Source: Effrenium voratum (taxonomy: Eukaryota; Sar; Dinophyceae; Suessiales; Symbiodiniaceae). From it: a stretch of 64,000 bases of DNA. The stretch is from NCBI GenBank assembly GCA_963377175.1, contig CAUJNA010003790.1, forward strand, positions 200,001 to 264,000, written 5' to 3'. Positions 45,020 to 53,757 of this stretch are shown in pieces; positions within the stretch are counted from its first letter, which is position 1; every line of letters begins with the position of its first letter. The notes under the pieces were generated by a model that worked only from the letters and a program-made list of their open reading frames with translations, was not told the DNA's origin and ran no database searches. A program made the position numbers and the translations under genes.

Positions 45020-45332
45020 CTCGAGCCAGGAGCCTAATTCCTAGGCGCAAACCCCAACCAAACAACAGGGGAGCCCCCAAAACCCCGGAAAGCCCATCCC
45101 GAAACGGGGGAAAAGGGGGGGGGGGGACCCAGGGAGCCGCCCCGGAAAGGGAAGAACCAAACAAGGGAGGGGAGCCAAGGCGCACCCCGGACCAGCCCAA
45201 GCGCGCCAATTTTTCTCGCCTGGTACAGGTCTAGGCCTGTGCTGTGCCCAGGGGGGGATATCAGCGCCTTCGGCAGCTGTCCCCCCCGGGGTGCGCTGCG
45301 AATCCGTTCCGGATGGCCGCAGTGCTGTATGA
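45020..45332. other. Spacer between the two ORFs of the first cassette
   Basis: Pyrimidine/purine-biased, GGGG- and CCCC-rich DNA of 313 nt with one diverged copy of the 19-bp motif (45261-45279). No ORF of note. Confidence 0.6.
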
Positions 45333-46188
45333 TCATACGGCCCCCTTTGCAATGTCGTCAATGCGCTTGAGCGCCGCCGCCTCCGGATTCCGGAGAATCA
45401 GCTCCCAGATGGCGTTTGAAACATGGCCGGTCTGGGTGATGTGGCTGAACCTAAACCGGGGGACTTTCTGGTCCACCACGGAGACATCCCGCAGCGGGGC
45501 AGAGGGCTCTACCCGGCGGTAGAACTCCAACCGCTCCTTGACCCAGCGGTTGTACAGGCCATCCGGCGGCTCGTCCAGCACCAGCTGAAGGATGGCCTTG
45601 CCGGCCCGGATCTGGAGGAGGCGGGTGCCCCCTCCCCCGGCGCGCCAGTACCCCTTGCAGTACTTGCACATGTAGCCCCCCCGGGTCTCCCCTTTTGTCT
45701 TCCCACGGGGTGACGGAGCTCAGGACCAGGCCACACTCCATGTGCGCCCAGAAGACATGCTTCGTCTCCGCCGGATAGTTCTTCTTCCGGTAGTCCTTGC
45801 CCACCACGCCGTGGACGTTGTCCGATGTGATGGGGGGGTAAACGATCCCCTCATCGCCCTCTCCTCCCCTGGGGCGGATGTCAGGGCCATCGGCACCTGT
45901 CCGGCACCCAGGGGCGGAGGGGTCAAGGCCCATCAGCTTGATCATGTCGTTGGTGTAGCCGAGCTTGCGGTAGATGGAGGGGGCCACTGAGTCGGGGACT
46001 GCGCCGACCCACCACTGCTTCGTGTTGCAGCGCCAGTTGACCTTCACCTCCGCCAGGGCCCCCGGGCCTCCAATGCGGTCCATGAGGGCCTTGTACACCT
46101 CTGGGAACTGCTGGAGACTCTCCACCGGGACAGATATGCGCTCATCACATACCGCCCGGAGGATCATCTGTTCCTTGGAGTCCGCCAC
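45333..46188 (-). pseudogene. Continuation of the Gag-like ORF, split by frameshifts
   Basis: Two overlapping frames (46188-45451 and 45671-45333) continue the 898-codon ORF after one-base shifts near 46195 and near a C7 run at about 45680. The second carries MCKYCKGYWRAGGGG, a CxxC knuckle, and QLVLDEPPDGLYNRWVKERL. Together with the first ORF they suggest one protein of roughly 1.2 thousand residues. A copy of the 19-bp motif lies at 45891 (read as GADGPD). Family unknown outside dinoflagellate elements. Confidence 0.6.
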
Positions 46189-48841
46189 GTCCTGGCATCA
46201 CCTCCGCCGGGGTGTCCGTGAGGAAGGCCCGGGCCGCGAGGACCTTGCCCATGGCCCGGTAGACCAACCGCCACTCCGGTCCTGTCTGCGGGAACGGAAG
46301 GCCCTCCTCCTTCAGGAAGCACCGCGCGTCTTCCTTCAGGGTCTCCCAGCCCTCCAGGCGGATCTGATTCTGGGCCTTGTTCTTCGGGCCCCGCTGCCTA
46401 GGGCCCTGTAGCAGTGGCAGGGACTCCCAGACTTCGCAGAGCTGCCTAGGGCCCTGTAGCAGTGGCAGGGACTCCCAGACTTCGCAGAGCTGGCGCAGGG
46501 TGAAGCTGTGACCAAACATCCCCAGTAAGCCTGGAAGTGTCCAGGACGAGATCTGGCGCGCCCAGTGGAAGTCCTCATCCGGATCGTGGGGGGCCGCCCA
46601 GAAGATGGAACGCAGGTCCTCGGGGTAGGGTCGGTCCCCCGCCTTAGCCTGCTGGTTCAACTCATCAACGGAGTACCTGGCCCATGGGAGTCCACCCACC
46701 TGGTGGTTCCTGGGATGCGTACCCCTCTCCAGCGCCTCCGGATTCACCTTGGTGAGGTTGTTGGCCCAGTCCGGGACGTGTACGGGGCCCGGTCGTCGGA
46801 CCCAGCGGCCCGCAAAGATACGGACCTCTCCGACCCGTTTGCTCATCATCCAGCGCAGGACCGCGAGCTGCACCTCCGGGTCCTGGGTATCCAGGCCCCC
46901 TGGGGTGGCAGACGGCTTGTCAGGGCCCTCGGCACCTGAGCTCGTCGCGCCAGAGCCCGAGGCTGGGGGGATGGTGGGCTGCCTGTCAGGGCCCTCGGCA
47001 CCTGGGCGCGCCGCACCAGAGCCCCCCGCCTTTGGAATGGGGATCCCCGCCAGATCCGGCAGATCTGCCAGGAGGGCCGCCGGAAAGGGGTTCCTACCCA
47101 GCGAGATGACCGCCTTGGCTTCGAGGTAAGAGTCCGTGAGGGACGTGAGGTCGTCCATGCTGAAATCCCTCCATGCCGTGGTCGGCTCAAAGACCCCCGT
47201 CTCAATGGCAACTCGGACCTCGTTAGGCCACGCACTGAATGGAGGCTTGATGGGCTCGAGCATTCTGGTCTCGTGGGCGCCCTTCGCTTGTCTGGCCTGG
47301 TGCTTTGCCTTCGCCTCCTCCGCAGTGGTCTGGGCCTGGAGGAGCTCCGGTGTGGGCCTCCCCCAGTCCGCGCCCAGCTTATCCAGCAGTTTTTCGCGGA
47401 AAAGGTCCAAGTCCAAATTCTTGAGGAGTAGGCCCCCATCGCCTCCTCCATCAATGGCCCCTCCTTGAAGCTCGTGGAGGACCGCCGCGGATCGCTCCAC
47501 CGCTGCCACCTGGTCTGCCTTCTTGGCCTCCTCCTGGGCAATGGTGGTGGCGTTGAGCCGGGTCTGGATTTTGAAAGCCTTCACCGCCGACGGGTGGAAG
47601 GCCCTGCATTCCTGGCCCTCTTCCTTGTCGCCCGGCAATGGAGGCCTCTCCCCCATTGGGGCCGTCAGGAAATCCTCGTCCAGCTCCATGGGGCAGTTCC
47701 TGATCACCGCCCGGACCGAGGAGGGGACAAAGTCCGAGAAGCTGGCCTGGTCCGGGTTCTCGCATGCCATCGGGTCGGTGGCCAGCTCGCTGACATCCAC
47801 CGAGGCGCTGAGCTTGAGGTCGCGGGCCCGGTCCGTATCAGGGCCATCGGCACCTGCGGACCGGGCCGCCGTCCAGACCGCATTGCCCTGGTCATCCACC
47901 GTCAACTGCCAGTGCGTGCCCGCCATCTCCAGGGTGGCCGAGTTGGTCGCCATGTCAATGGGCTCCGTCTTCTTGCCGCACCCCATACACTTCCTGGCGC
48001 CCTTCTTCACCCAGGGCATGGTGCAGCAGGGGCAGATCCAGGATGTGGGCTCCTTACCCAGGGGGCGGTTCTCCAGGCCCCCATACCCCAGGCCAGCGCG
48101 CTTGCCGACCTGCTGTCCCGGGGTGCTGAGCCGGGCCTCATGCTCATACTTCATCTTGGCGATGTAGAACGCCTCCACCACACGCTCCAGGCCCCCCTGC
48201 TTGAGTTGGGGGCCCTCAAAGCCTCTCAGGAGCCGCTGGACGTCTTTGGCCTGCAGTCGGCGGAGCCTAGTGGCCGTGGTCGCATCAAAGCACGGGAAGT
48301 CGCCCGCCATCTGGTCATCGCTGAATTGGTAAAGGCCCTCAGAGACTTTGAGGGCCTTGGTGAAGACGCTTCCCCCCGGCGGGGGGGCTGCGGGGTCCTC
48401 ATCCTCCTCCGAGGACGCCTGCTCCCTGACCTTCGCCATCAGATCACGGCGTCTCTGCCACTTGGTGTCGGACATCGGGAGCTCCTCCTCGTCTTCCGCC
48501 AGGAGTTCCTCCATGGGAACATCCTTCTCCGGCGGGTCTAGGAGCTCCACGAACGCCCCTGGGGGGCGTGTCAGGGCCTTCGGCACCTGCGCCACCCCAG
48601 GGGCTGAGTCTGCCATCAGCTCGTCCTCTGCCTTGCGCTTGGCTGGGATGAGTGGGGCCTGCTCCAGCTCATCGGCGCTGGAGAAGAACCGCTCGTCAGG
48701 TGCCTGAGGGACCTCAGCAGCCAAGACGGTCCATCCTTCTTCCTCCTTCTTCACGAGGCTTGCCAGGTACTTCGCCATGGAGGCCTTTGCCTTCGCCTTG
48801 GCCTCTGCAACCGCGGCACCAGCGTAGGCGGGGGCGTACAT
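46145..48841 (-). CDS. Gag-like ORF1 of the first cassette (898 codons)
   Basis: Starts at ATG 48841, 24 nt after repeat A1. The N-terminus is Ala/Lys-rich and helical (AVAEAKAKAKASMAKYLASL), then acidic. A zinc ribbon lies at about residues 268-292 (ICPCCTMPWVKKGARKCMGC), followed by long helical and Pro-rich segments. Four copies of the 19-bp motif are embedded, read once as QVPKALT (48571) and three times as GADGPD/GAEGPD (47838, 46986, 46920). The C-terminal part contains a perfect 48-bp in-frame duplication. Structural role is inferred from position and composition. Confidence 0.7.
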   Translation of the reverse strand: MYAPAYAGAAVAEAKAKAKASMAKYLASLVKKEEEGWTVLAAEVPQAPDERFFSSADELEQAPLIPAKRKAEDELMADSAPGVAQVPKALTRPPGAFVELLDPPEKDVPMEELLAEDEEELPMSDTKWQRRRDLMAKVREQASSEEDEDPAAPPPGGSVFTKALKVSEGLYQFSDDQMAGDFPCFDATTATRLRRLQAKDVQRLLRGFEGPQLKQGGLERVVEAFYIAKMKYEHEARLSTPGQQVGKRAGLGYGGLENRPLGKEPTSWICPCCTMPWVKKGARKCMGCGKKTEPIDMATNSATLEMAGTHWQLTVDDQGNAVWTAARSAGADGPDTDRARDLKLSASVDVSELATDPMACENPDQASFSDFVPSSVRAVIRNCPMELDEDFLTAPMGERPPLPGDKEEGQECRAFHPSAVKAFKIQTRLNATTIAQEEAKKADQVAAVERSAAVLHELQGGAIDGGGDGGLLLKNLDLDLFREKLLDKLGADWGRPTPELLQAQTTAEEAKAKHQARQAKGAHETRMLEPIKPPFSAWPNEVRVAIETGVFEPTTAWRDFSMDDLTSLTDSYLEAKAVISLGRNPFPAALLADLPDLAGIPIPKAGGSGAARPGAEGPDRQPTIPPASGSGATSSGAEGPDKPSATPGGLDTQDPEVQLAVLRWMMSKRVGEVRIFAGRWVRRPGPVHVPDWANNLTKVNPEALERGTHPRNHQVGGLPWARYSVDELNQQAKAGDRPYPEDLRSIFWAAPHDPDEDFHWARQISSWTLPGLLGMFGHSFTLRQLCEVWESLPLLQGPRQLCEVWESLPLLQGPRQRGPKNKAQNQIRLEGWETLKEDARCFLKEEGLPFPQTGPEWRLVYRAMGKVLAARAFLTDTPAEVMPGRGGLQGTDDPPGGM
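46393..46488. repeat. Perfect 48-bp tandem duplication inside ORF1
   Basis: 46393-46440 and 46441-46488 are identical and in frame, duplicating 16 residues (LCEVWESLPLLQGPRQ). No divergence, so it is recent. Confidence 0.95.
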
Positions 48842-48865
48842 GGCTTTGATAGGAGGGGAAAGAAA

Positions 48866-48980
48866 GATTTCAGATTACAAGACAGAAGGTCAGAGTCCAC
48901 TTGAGCCAAAATGGTGGCCCAAGTGGACACTTATGAAGAGTCAAGACAAGCGACCACCTGCGGTTAACGCTTTAGCCCAG
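48866..48980 (-). repeat. Split repeat A1 (5' terminal) with spliced-leader relic
   Basis: Identical to A2. The leader relic CCATTTTGGCTCAAG and its hairpin occupy 48895-48928. It forms the 5' end of the element and the 5' leader of ORF1. Confidence 0.9.
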
Positions 48981-48981
48981 A

Positions 48982-50902
48982 AAATTTCGACCCCAGGAGC
49001 TTCCAGGGCTGCCGGCCCTGAGGATTCCGCTCTGCTTAGGAGCTGAGTCTTGGAGAGCTAGGGTGACGCCTGGATTCTTCATCGCACCAAAAACCTCCAA
49101 ATTGAGTTTTCATGTGTCTAAGAGAACCTTCGCAAGCAAGACACAAGCAAGACCCAATTTCTGGTTGCCAGTGGATCCAAAAACAGGCATCCATCAACTA
49201 GATTGATGAGCTCCGCCATGGGTATCGGTATGGGAGTGTGCAAAAAAATGTGATGCTCCTCCTTGTGGTTCAAGGGCAACCAACAGTGCGCCGGAAAAAC
49301 CTACCCAAAAGCCATTCCGAATCGAAGGATTGAATTCGCCCAATGATCTCTTGCCGCCCCTAGCTCGCCTCGACTCCACGCGCCTCTTCAAGGCTTTCGG
49401 GGTGTACCAAGGGAGTCGGGTGGGGCCGCCGAACGAGGTCCCTTCACTTGTCGCGCAACGGAACCGACCGCAGTGGGGCTCCACCCAGCGAAGGTAGCCT
49501 CTTGCGATAGTTGGTTGGAAAACCCACCAAGGCAAGAAGGAACAAAAGGTAAAACCCCAAAAAGTAGAAACCGACGGCTTTTGCCAAAAGGCAAACCCAC
49601 CCGAAAGGCGAACAACCGACGTGCCCAAACCCGAAAAAACAACCACCTGCAGCTGGTTTCACCATCGAGCGAGGCTTCCCCGGCGGGGACCCCAGCTCCT
49701 GCTGCTGCCGGCGCTCGGCGCGTTGAGCACAGGACTCCCGGGGGTGCGGCCCTGCGAGTCGAGTGCCCATCCACACCCATGGGGTTTTGGCGGGGTTCGA
49801 ACCCCCCTCTGTTTTTGCTGGGGAACCCTCCCCCTCCCCCCCCAAAAAAAAAGAAGGGCAAAGACTGGAGCATACTGGCGGTGCTCCTTTCTGGTTTGCT
49901 TAGCTCAGAAAAAAGAAAATGAACAAGGAAAAGAAAGACAGGAACACATTGGTGGCGTTCCCTTCAAAAAGCACCGCCCGAAAGGGGTACCCTCCCACGG
50001 CCATATGGAACCTGGCTGGGCGCCTCCCATCGAGGTGCCTCATGCCAGGGTCCCACCTTCGACTTGGGAGTGGCATGAGCCCCGAACCAAAGGACTTGGA
50101 GTGGAAACACCGAGTACGGGTAGAACACAATGGGTGAGGGTAATTACCCCTTTTGGGGGTTGTTTTGAAGAGACCACCACCAATATGTTCCATGTATGGT
50201 TCCTTCTGTCTTTTTTGGAGCGAGGTAGACCCCCACTTGGTGGGCTTTCTCCAGCGCAAGGAGCCCAAGTCTACATGAAGAAATCACTCTGCCAGGCGTA
50301 TGCTTTCAACATCAACCCAACGAGGTTTCCCTATCCGGTCCACTGCCTTCAAGCGCGTAGCAGGCTCATCAGGGTCATAAGCCACGGGCCAAGTTGCTTC
50401 GCGGCCAACATGGGGGAAAAACTGGGTCCGCCGCTGCGGTCGAAAATTTCGTAAGCACCCCCCACGTCCCCCTCAAACCAACCATAGACTATCCTGGGTA
50501 CTCACCCACGCCAGCTGGCTGTGTTCGCTCGTACCCAATTCGCTCGTACCTAGCCCATTGGGAGGGCTGTTGTCAAAAAGAAGCGCAAGGGAACGCCAGC
50601 CCATTCTGCCATTCAAAGACCAACCCATGTTGCATTCTCATGTCCCGAATCAAACTGACCATAGGCCATCAGCCCAAATAATCGGCAAATGAAAACAAAT
50701 ACTAAGACACCTGCGGTCCAATTCCGGGTTGTGTATATAAAGCTGTGACCCATACTTCTGTACCCATATGGCTATGAATTTCAATAGGGACCACCTCCAC
50801 AGTGTTGGCTGGACATGAATCCCCGCTTAAATGCTGTCCCCCAAAGGGCTTCTAATTCATTTTTGTCCGCATATTAGCTTCACCACTCTCAAACCCCAAA
50901 AC
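48982..50902. other. Remaining 5' part of RBR intron 6
   Basis: No exon I can support. Contains a C/A-run (49828-49853), the phrase CCCAATTCGCTCGTACC nearly duplicated (50525-50550), and GGGGTACCCTCCC-like phrases found elsewhere in the window. Short ORFs have no motif. Confidence 0.55.
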
Positions 50903-50998
50903 TTTCGCTGCGCCTAGGTCGCACTGGGCGCAGAAGCGGTGGCCCTTGGGGCAGCCGAGGTCCGCGAAGTCGTCCCCCTCCTCGCAGAAGACCCGCTC
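50903..50998 (-). CDS. RBR ligase, exon 6 (second half of IBR)
   Basis: 96 nt, 32 codons, phase 0 to 0. The acceptor is TGTGAG|G and the donor GCGAAA|GTTTTG. It encodes ERVFCEEGDDFADLGCPKGH then RFCAQCDLGAAK, supplying Cys/His ligands in the IBR pattern (C ... C-x-x-x-H-x-x-C-x-x-C). The border with exon 5 is ambiguous because the same GAGGAGCG string occurs at both splice sites. Its donor opens the 14-kb intron. Confidence 0.8.
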
Positions 50999-51174
50999 CT
51001 CACACATGAGGAGAAAGCGGCGAGGGGCGAGGGGTGAGGTTGGGACGAGTCCTACGCGGCCCGCTTTGCGTGTTTGAATGATCCAAATACAAAGCTTAAT
51101 GAACCAGCCAACGGAAGAGAAACACATATGGAACAAAACACACATCGAGAAAGACACAAACTAACCGACAAGCA

Positions 51175-51600
51175 GGCGAGCGAGCGAGCGAAGCGAAGCG
51201 AAGCGAAGTAAAGCAAAGCAAAGCAAAGCAAAGCAAAGCAAGCAAGCAAGCACGCAAGCAATCAAGCAAGCAGGCGAGCAAGCAAGCAAACAAGCAGAAG
51301 AAGCAAGCAGGCAGGCAGGCAAGCAAACAAGAAACCAACCAACCCAAACAAACAATCAAACAAACAAACACCAAAACGAAAGAAGGAACAAACACACAAA
51401 AGAAAAACAGGAAAGAAAGAAACAAATAATCAATGAAACAAAGAAATAATCAAAGAAAGAGAGGAAGGAAGACAAACCAAAGGGAAACTCAAGACAAACC
51501 CAAGCGGAAACCAAAGGGGACACCAAAGGGGAACCGCCAAGGGGAAACCAAAGGCGAACCCAAGCAAAACCAAGGGAAACCCAAGGGAAACCAAAAGAAC
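51175..51600. repeat. AAGC / AAGCAAAGC microsatellite and derived A-rich repeats
   Basis: GCGAGCGAGC, then GAAGC and AAGCA pentamers and AAGC tetramers (51175-51300), then AAAC-rich DNA and a loose ACCAAAGGGGAA repeat (51478-51600). Located in RBR intron 5. Confidence 0.9.
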
Positions 51601-51668
51601 CCAAAAAACCCACCATGGTTGGACCATCTTGTGAGGCCCCCTAGGCCCTCATTGACTGAGTTTCGCTC

Positions 51669-51758
51669 CTCGCAGCCTAGGCATCGGCAGTCCACGATGC
51701 GGGGGTCGTCCCGCGTGAGGAACTCAAGAAGTTTGAAGTAGGAGTCCTCCGGCAGGAC
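51669..51758 (-). CDS. RBR ligase, exon 5 (RING1-IBR linker and start of IBR)
   Basis: 90 nt, 30 codons, phase 0 to 0. The acceptor is AGGCAG|G and a GA donor (TGCGAG|GAGCGA) is inferred. It encodes VLPEDSYFKLLEFLTRDDPR then IVDCRCLGCE, the linker helix and first IBR cysteines. The frame is open 50 nt further on both sides, so the borders rest on phase and domain logic. Confidence 0.78.
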
Positions 51759-51759
51759 C

Positions 51760-52342
51760 TGCCTCGCGCGCTCGCGTCTTGGCTCAGGGCCTACGCCTTC
51801 AGCTTCCCTTCATGTGGTGAGCCCGGTCTGGTGGTTGGGGGTTTTCCCCGTGTTCCCTGTACAAGAAGGACAGTAACCCCACAAATGTGGGGCCCCGGTC
51901 CCCCCTCTTCTGACGAGCCAGACCCAAATGGAGTACCCACACATTTGCTTCCTGAACAAACATCTATGATTGGCGACAGATTGGTTTCCTGTTAACATCA
52001 AGCCTTTTGTTTGCTAGGTGGGAAAGTTTGCTCAACGAATGCTAATGGCAGTAAACAACAAAGGGAACATTCAATTTGGAAGCCCAGCATTTAGAAAAAC
52101 GTCTGTCATTCTGTACCCAAATCCCGTATCTGCGACTGCCCATCCCTGGAAGATTGGGTTTTAACCCTCAGGAATAGATGATTTTTCCCCCGGGTACCAA
52201 AAGGTGGCTGTTGCCTTTCAGGCTCCAAAACAGGCTTCCCCCTCTTTTTCTTGCAAAAACCTTTTGATCTCCTGGATGGTTTAGGGTTCCTCCGCCGATT
52301 CCGACGATTCAGTCCAAGGATCTGGAAGATATGGATGGAATC
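51760..52342. other. RBR intron 4
   Basis: 584 nt, no feature recognised; includes TTTTTCTTGCAAAAACC-type A/T runs. Confidence 0.65.
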
Positions 52343-52392
52343 CTCCGAGCGCAGGTTGTAGCCACAGCCCTCTGCCGGGCAGGCCAGCTTGC
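52343..52392 (-). CDS. RBR ligase, exon 4 (end of RING1)
   Basis: 50 nt: two bases completing a Gly codon, then 16 codons. The acceptor is CTCAAG|G and a GA donor (TCGGAG|GATTCC) is inferred. It encodes KLACPAEGCGYNLRSE, the C-P-x-x-x-C pair that closes RING1 in RBR proteins. Confidence 0.78.
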
Positions 52393-53656
52393 CTTGAGCA
52401 AGACTCGAGCTACCAACAAATCCTCCCTTCTTCCTTAAGAAAAACAAAACGACATAAGAGAAACCGATCCATGTTCTTCGCGGGCATACAACAACCGTGC
52501 AACAAGAAAAAAACTAGACATATGGATTCATCTCCCTTTAGGGCGTACTTTCCACAGGGTCCACAAGTCAACATGGCAACCCCTGTGCCATGAGAGCGGC
52601 ACCGAGCTCACCGAATTGACTCCCAGTGGTCACTGGATGTGAAAGTCACAGGAATTGCATCTATACTCGTACTGGAAATCTCAGTGACATGTGGCTGTGG
52701 GTCAAAAATAGGTACCCAAAATGGAACCCTGGTAAATGGTCCCCTAGGTGGCTTCACTTTGACCCACACCCATGTGTAGAAGTCACAGTCATCACCACAA
52801 TTCCCCAGATGTTCATTTGGAATTGAAGAGCCATGCGCCCTGGCTGACAGGACACAGCTCACTTGAGCCTAGCCACTCAAGCGCCTTTCGCGCACGATGA
52901 TGTCGAAGTGGTACCTCGAGCTGCAAGCCGTGATCGTATTGTTTCCTCCAAACTCGACATGATCCGCAGAATGTGGGGTTTGCCTGGAAATGCCCTGCGT
53001 TGGGAATCTCAGCCAGAGTTCATTATGCAGGACGATTTGGAACGCATGTGTTGAAAATGACAATGCCGATTGTACATTCATGTCATCCAAGCGATGGTTA
53101 TGGGTGACTCATAAGGGAGGCCTTAGAGGGGTGGTGGGCTGAAATACACTGATCTAGCGATGTGAAAGGGAACGCCTATGAAAGGAAGCGTGAGTGTCCT
53201 TGGCCCATTGTGAGAGAATCGCTTGCCCAATGGTTTGAATCAAGTTCAGCGCAGGCCCGCTGGCATTGGCAGCTGATCATGGCGTGGATGAAACAACTGA
53301 TCCAACCTTGTCGCGAATCACGCATCTCAAAAAGGAAAGGCTCGTAGTGCGTAGCTACCAGGCAAAACCATGCTGGCCGGGGCGGGCAACGCGAAGCGTT
53401 TGCAATTCTGTCCTTCAGCATCTTTCACCTCAGACTTGCTACATATACAGCTTCCCCTCTTGGCTCTAGCCTTTGTACAGCGGTCAGTGCAATTCCACCT
53501 GGTCGACCTACCAGTGGCTTCCCTTTAGCCGTACCTTCAAAATGCAATCGTTTCCTTCTCCCCCCCCCCCCCCCAGAAATAAAGAACAAACAGAAAGAAT
53601 GAAGAAGAACTAGCATCCTCCGCCCCCCCCCACCTCAAAAAAAAAACACATCCCTC
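52393..53656. other. RBR intron 3
   Basis: 1,264 nt with GA-AG borders (ATCG|GAGGGA). A C-run lies near 53561-53575. No nested gene recognised. Confidence 0.65.
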
Positions 53657-53757
53657 CGATCCGGTCGAGAAGCTGCAGGGATTCGAAGCAGAAGCGGTGC
53701 TGGCAGGGCAGCGTGCAGCAGCCCTCCACCTCGTGGTCCACCAGACAGATGGCGCAC
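53657..53757 (-). CDS. RBR ligase, exon 3 (RING1)
   Basis: 101 nt: one base completing an Arg codon, 33 codons, one base left. The acceptor is GCGAG|G. It encodes CAICLVDHEVEGCCTLPCQH then RFCFESLQLLDRI, a textbook RING start: C-x-x-C ... C-x-H-x-x-C. RING1 recruits the ubiquitin-loaded E2. The RING-to-exon-4 join (DRI-G-KLACPAEGC) is in phase through a GA donor. Confidence 0.88.

Larger units (their letters stand above)
38210..48589 (-). repeat. 19-bp reiterated motif CAGGTGCCGAGGGCCCTGA (about 16 copies)
   Basis: Coding-strand copies (plus-strand left positions) are at 38210, 38309 (variant), 38357, 40654, 40699, 40858, 40939, 42667, 42736, 42802, 45261 (diverged), 45891, 46920, 46986, 47838 and 48571. 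All have the same orientation and none lies outside the element. In some ORFs they read QVPRAL(T/R), in others (G)AEGPD. Variants are frame-aware: GAG to GAT gives Glu to Asp where the frame is GAEGPD, and AGG to AAG gives Arg to Lys where the frame is QVPRAL. They concentrate in linkers and at ORF ends. Confidence 0.95.
36966..48980 (-). mobile_element. DIRS-like tyrosine-recombinase retroelement with split direct repeats (12.0 kb)
   Basis: In coding direction (minus) the order is: repeat A1, Gag-like ORF, tyrosine recombinase, repeats B1-A2 fused, CCCH protein, methyltransferase-like region, RT, RNase H, repeat B2. A copies are identical over 115 bp and B copies match over about 157 bp with two or three differences. 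RT of the DIRS type, a tyrosine recombinase instead of an integrase, and A1...B1A2...B2 'split' repeats define the DIRS/PAT/Ngaro class, which integrates a circular intermediate without target duplication. Consistent with this, both ends meet flanking DNA at a shared AG dinucleotide with no visible duplication. Unusually, B1-A2 divides the coding region in the middle, so each half is an independent A-ORFs-B cassette. The repeats are young, yet several ORFs carry single-base frameshifts. It could be one bipartite element or two related elements joined head to tail. Confidence 0.85.
36713..50902 (-). other. RBR intron 6 (14.2 kb), host of the DIRS-like element
   Basis: A GT donor (GCGAAA|GTTTTG at 50902) and an AG acceptor (36713) delimit 14,190 nt. 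The intron contains a family-1 MITE-like element (36816-36945), the 12-kb DIRS-like element (36966-48980) and roughly 1.9 kb of other DNA at its 5' side. The element is in the same transcriptional orientation as the host. Confidence 0.7.

Noticed and set aside
36966..48980. LTR retrotransposon (Gypsy/Copia) interpretation
   Set aside because: No integrase or protease, repeats are split and not simply terminal, no target-site duplication, and a tyrosine recombinase is present.
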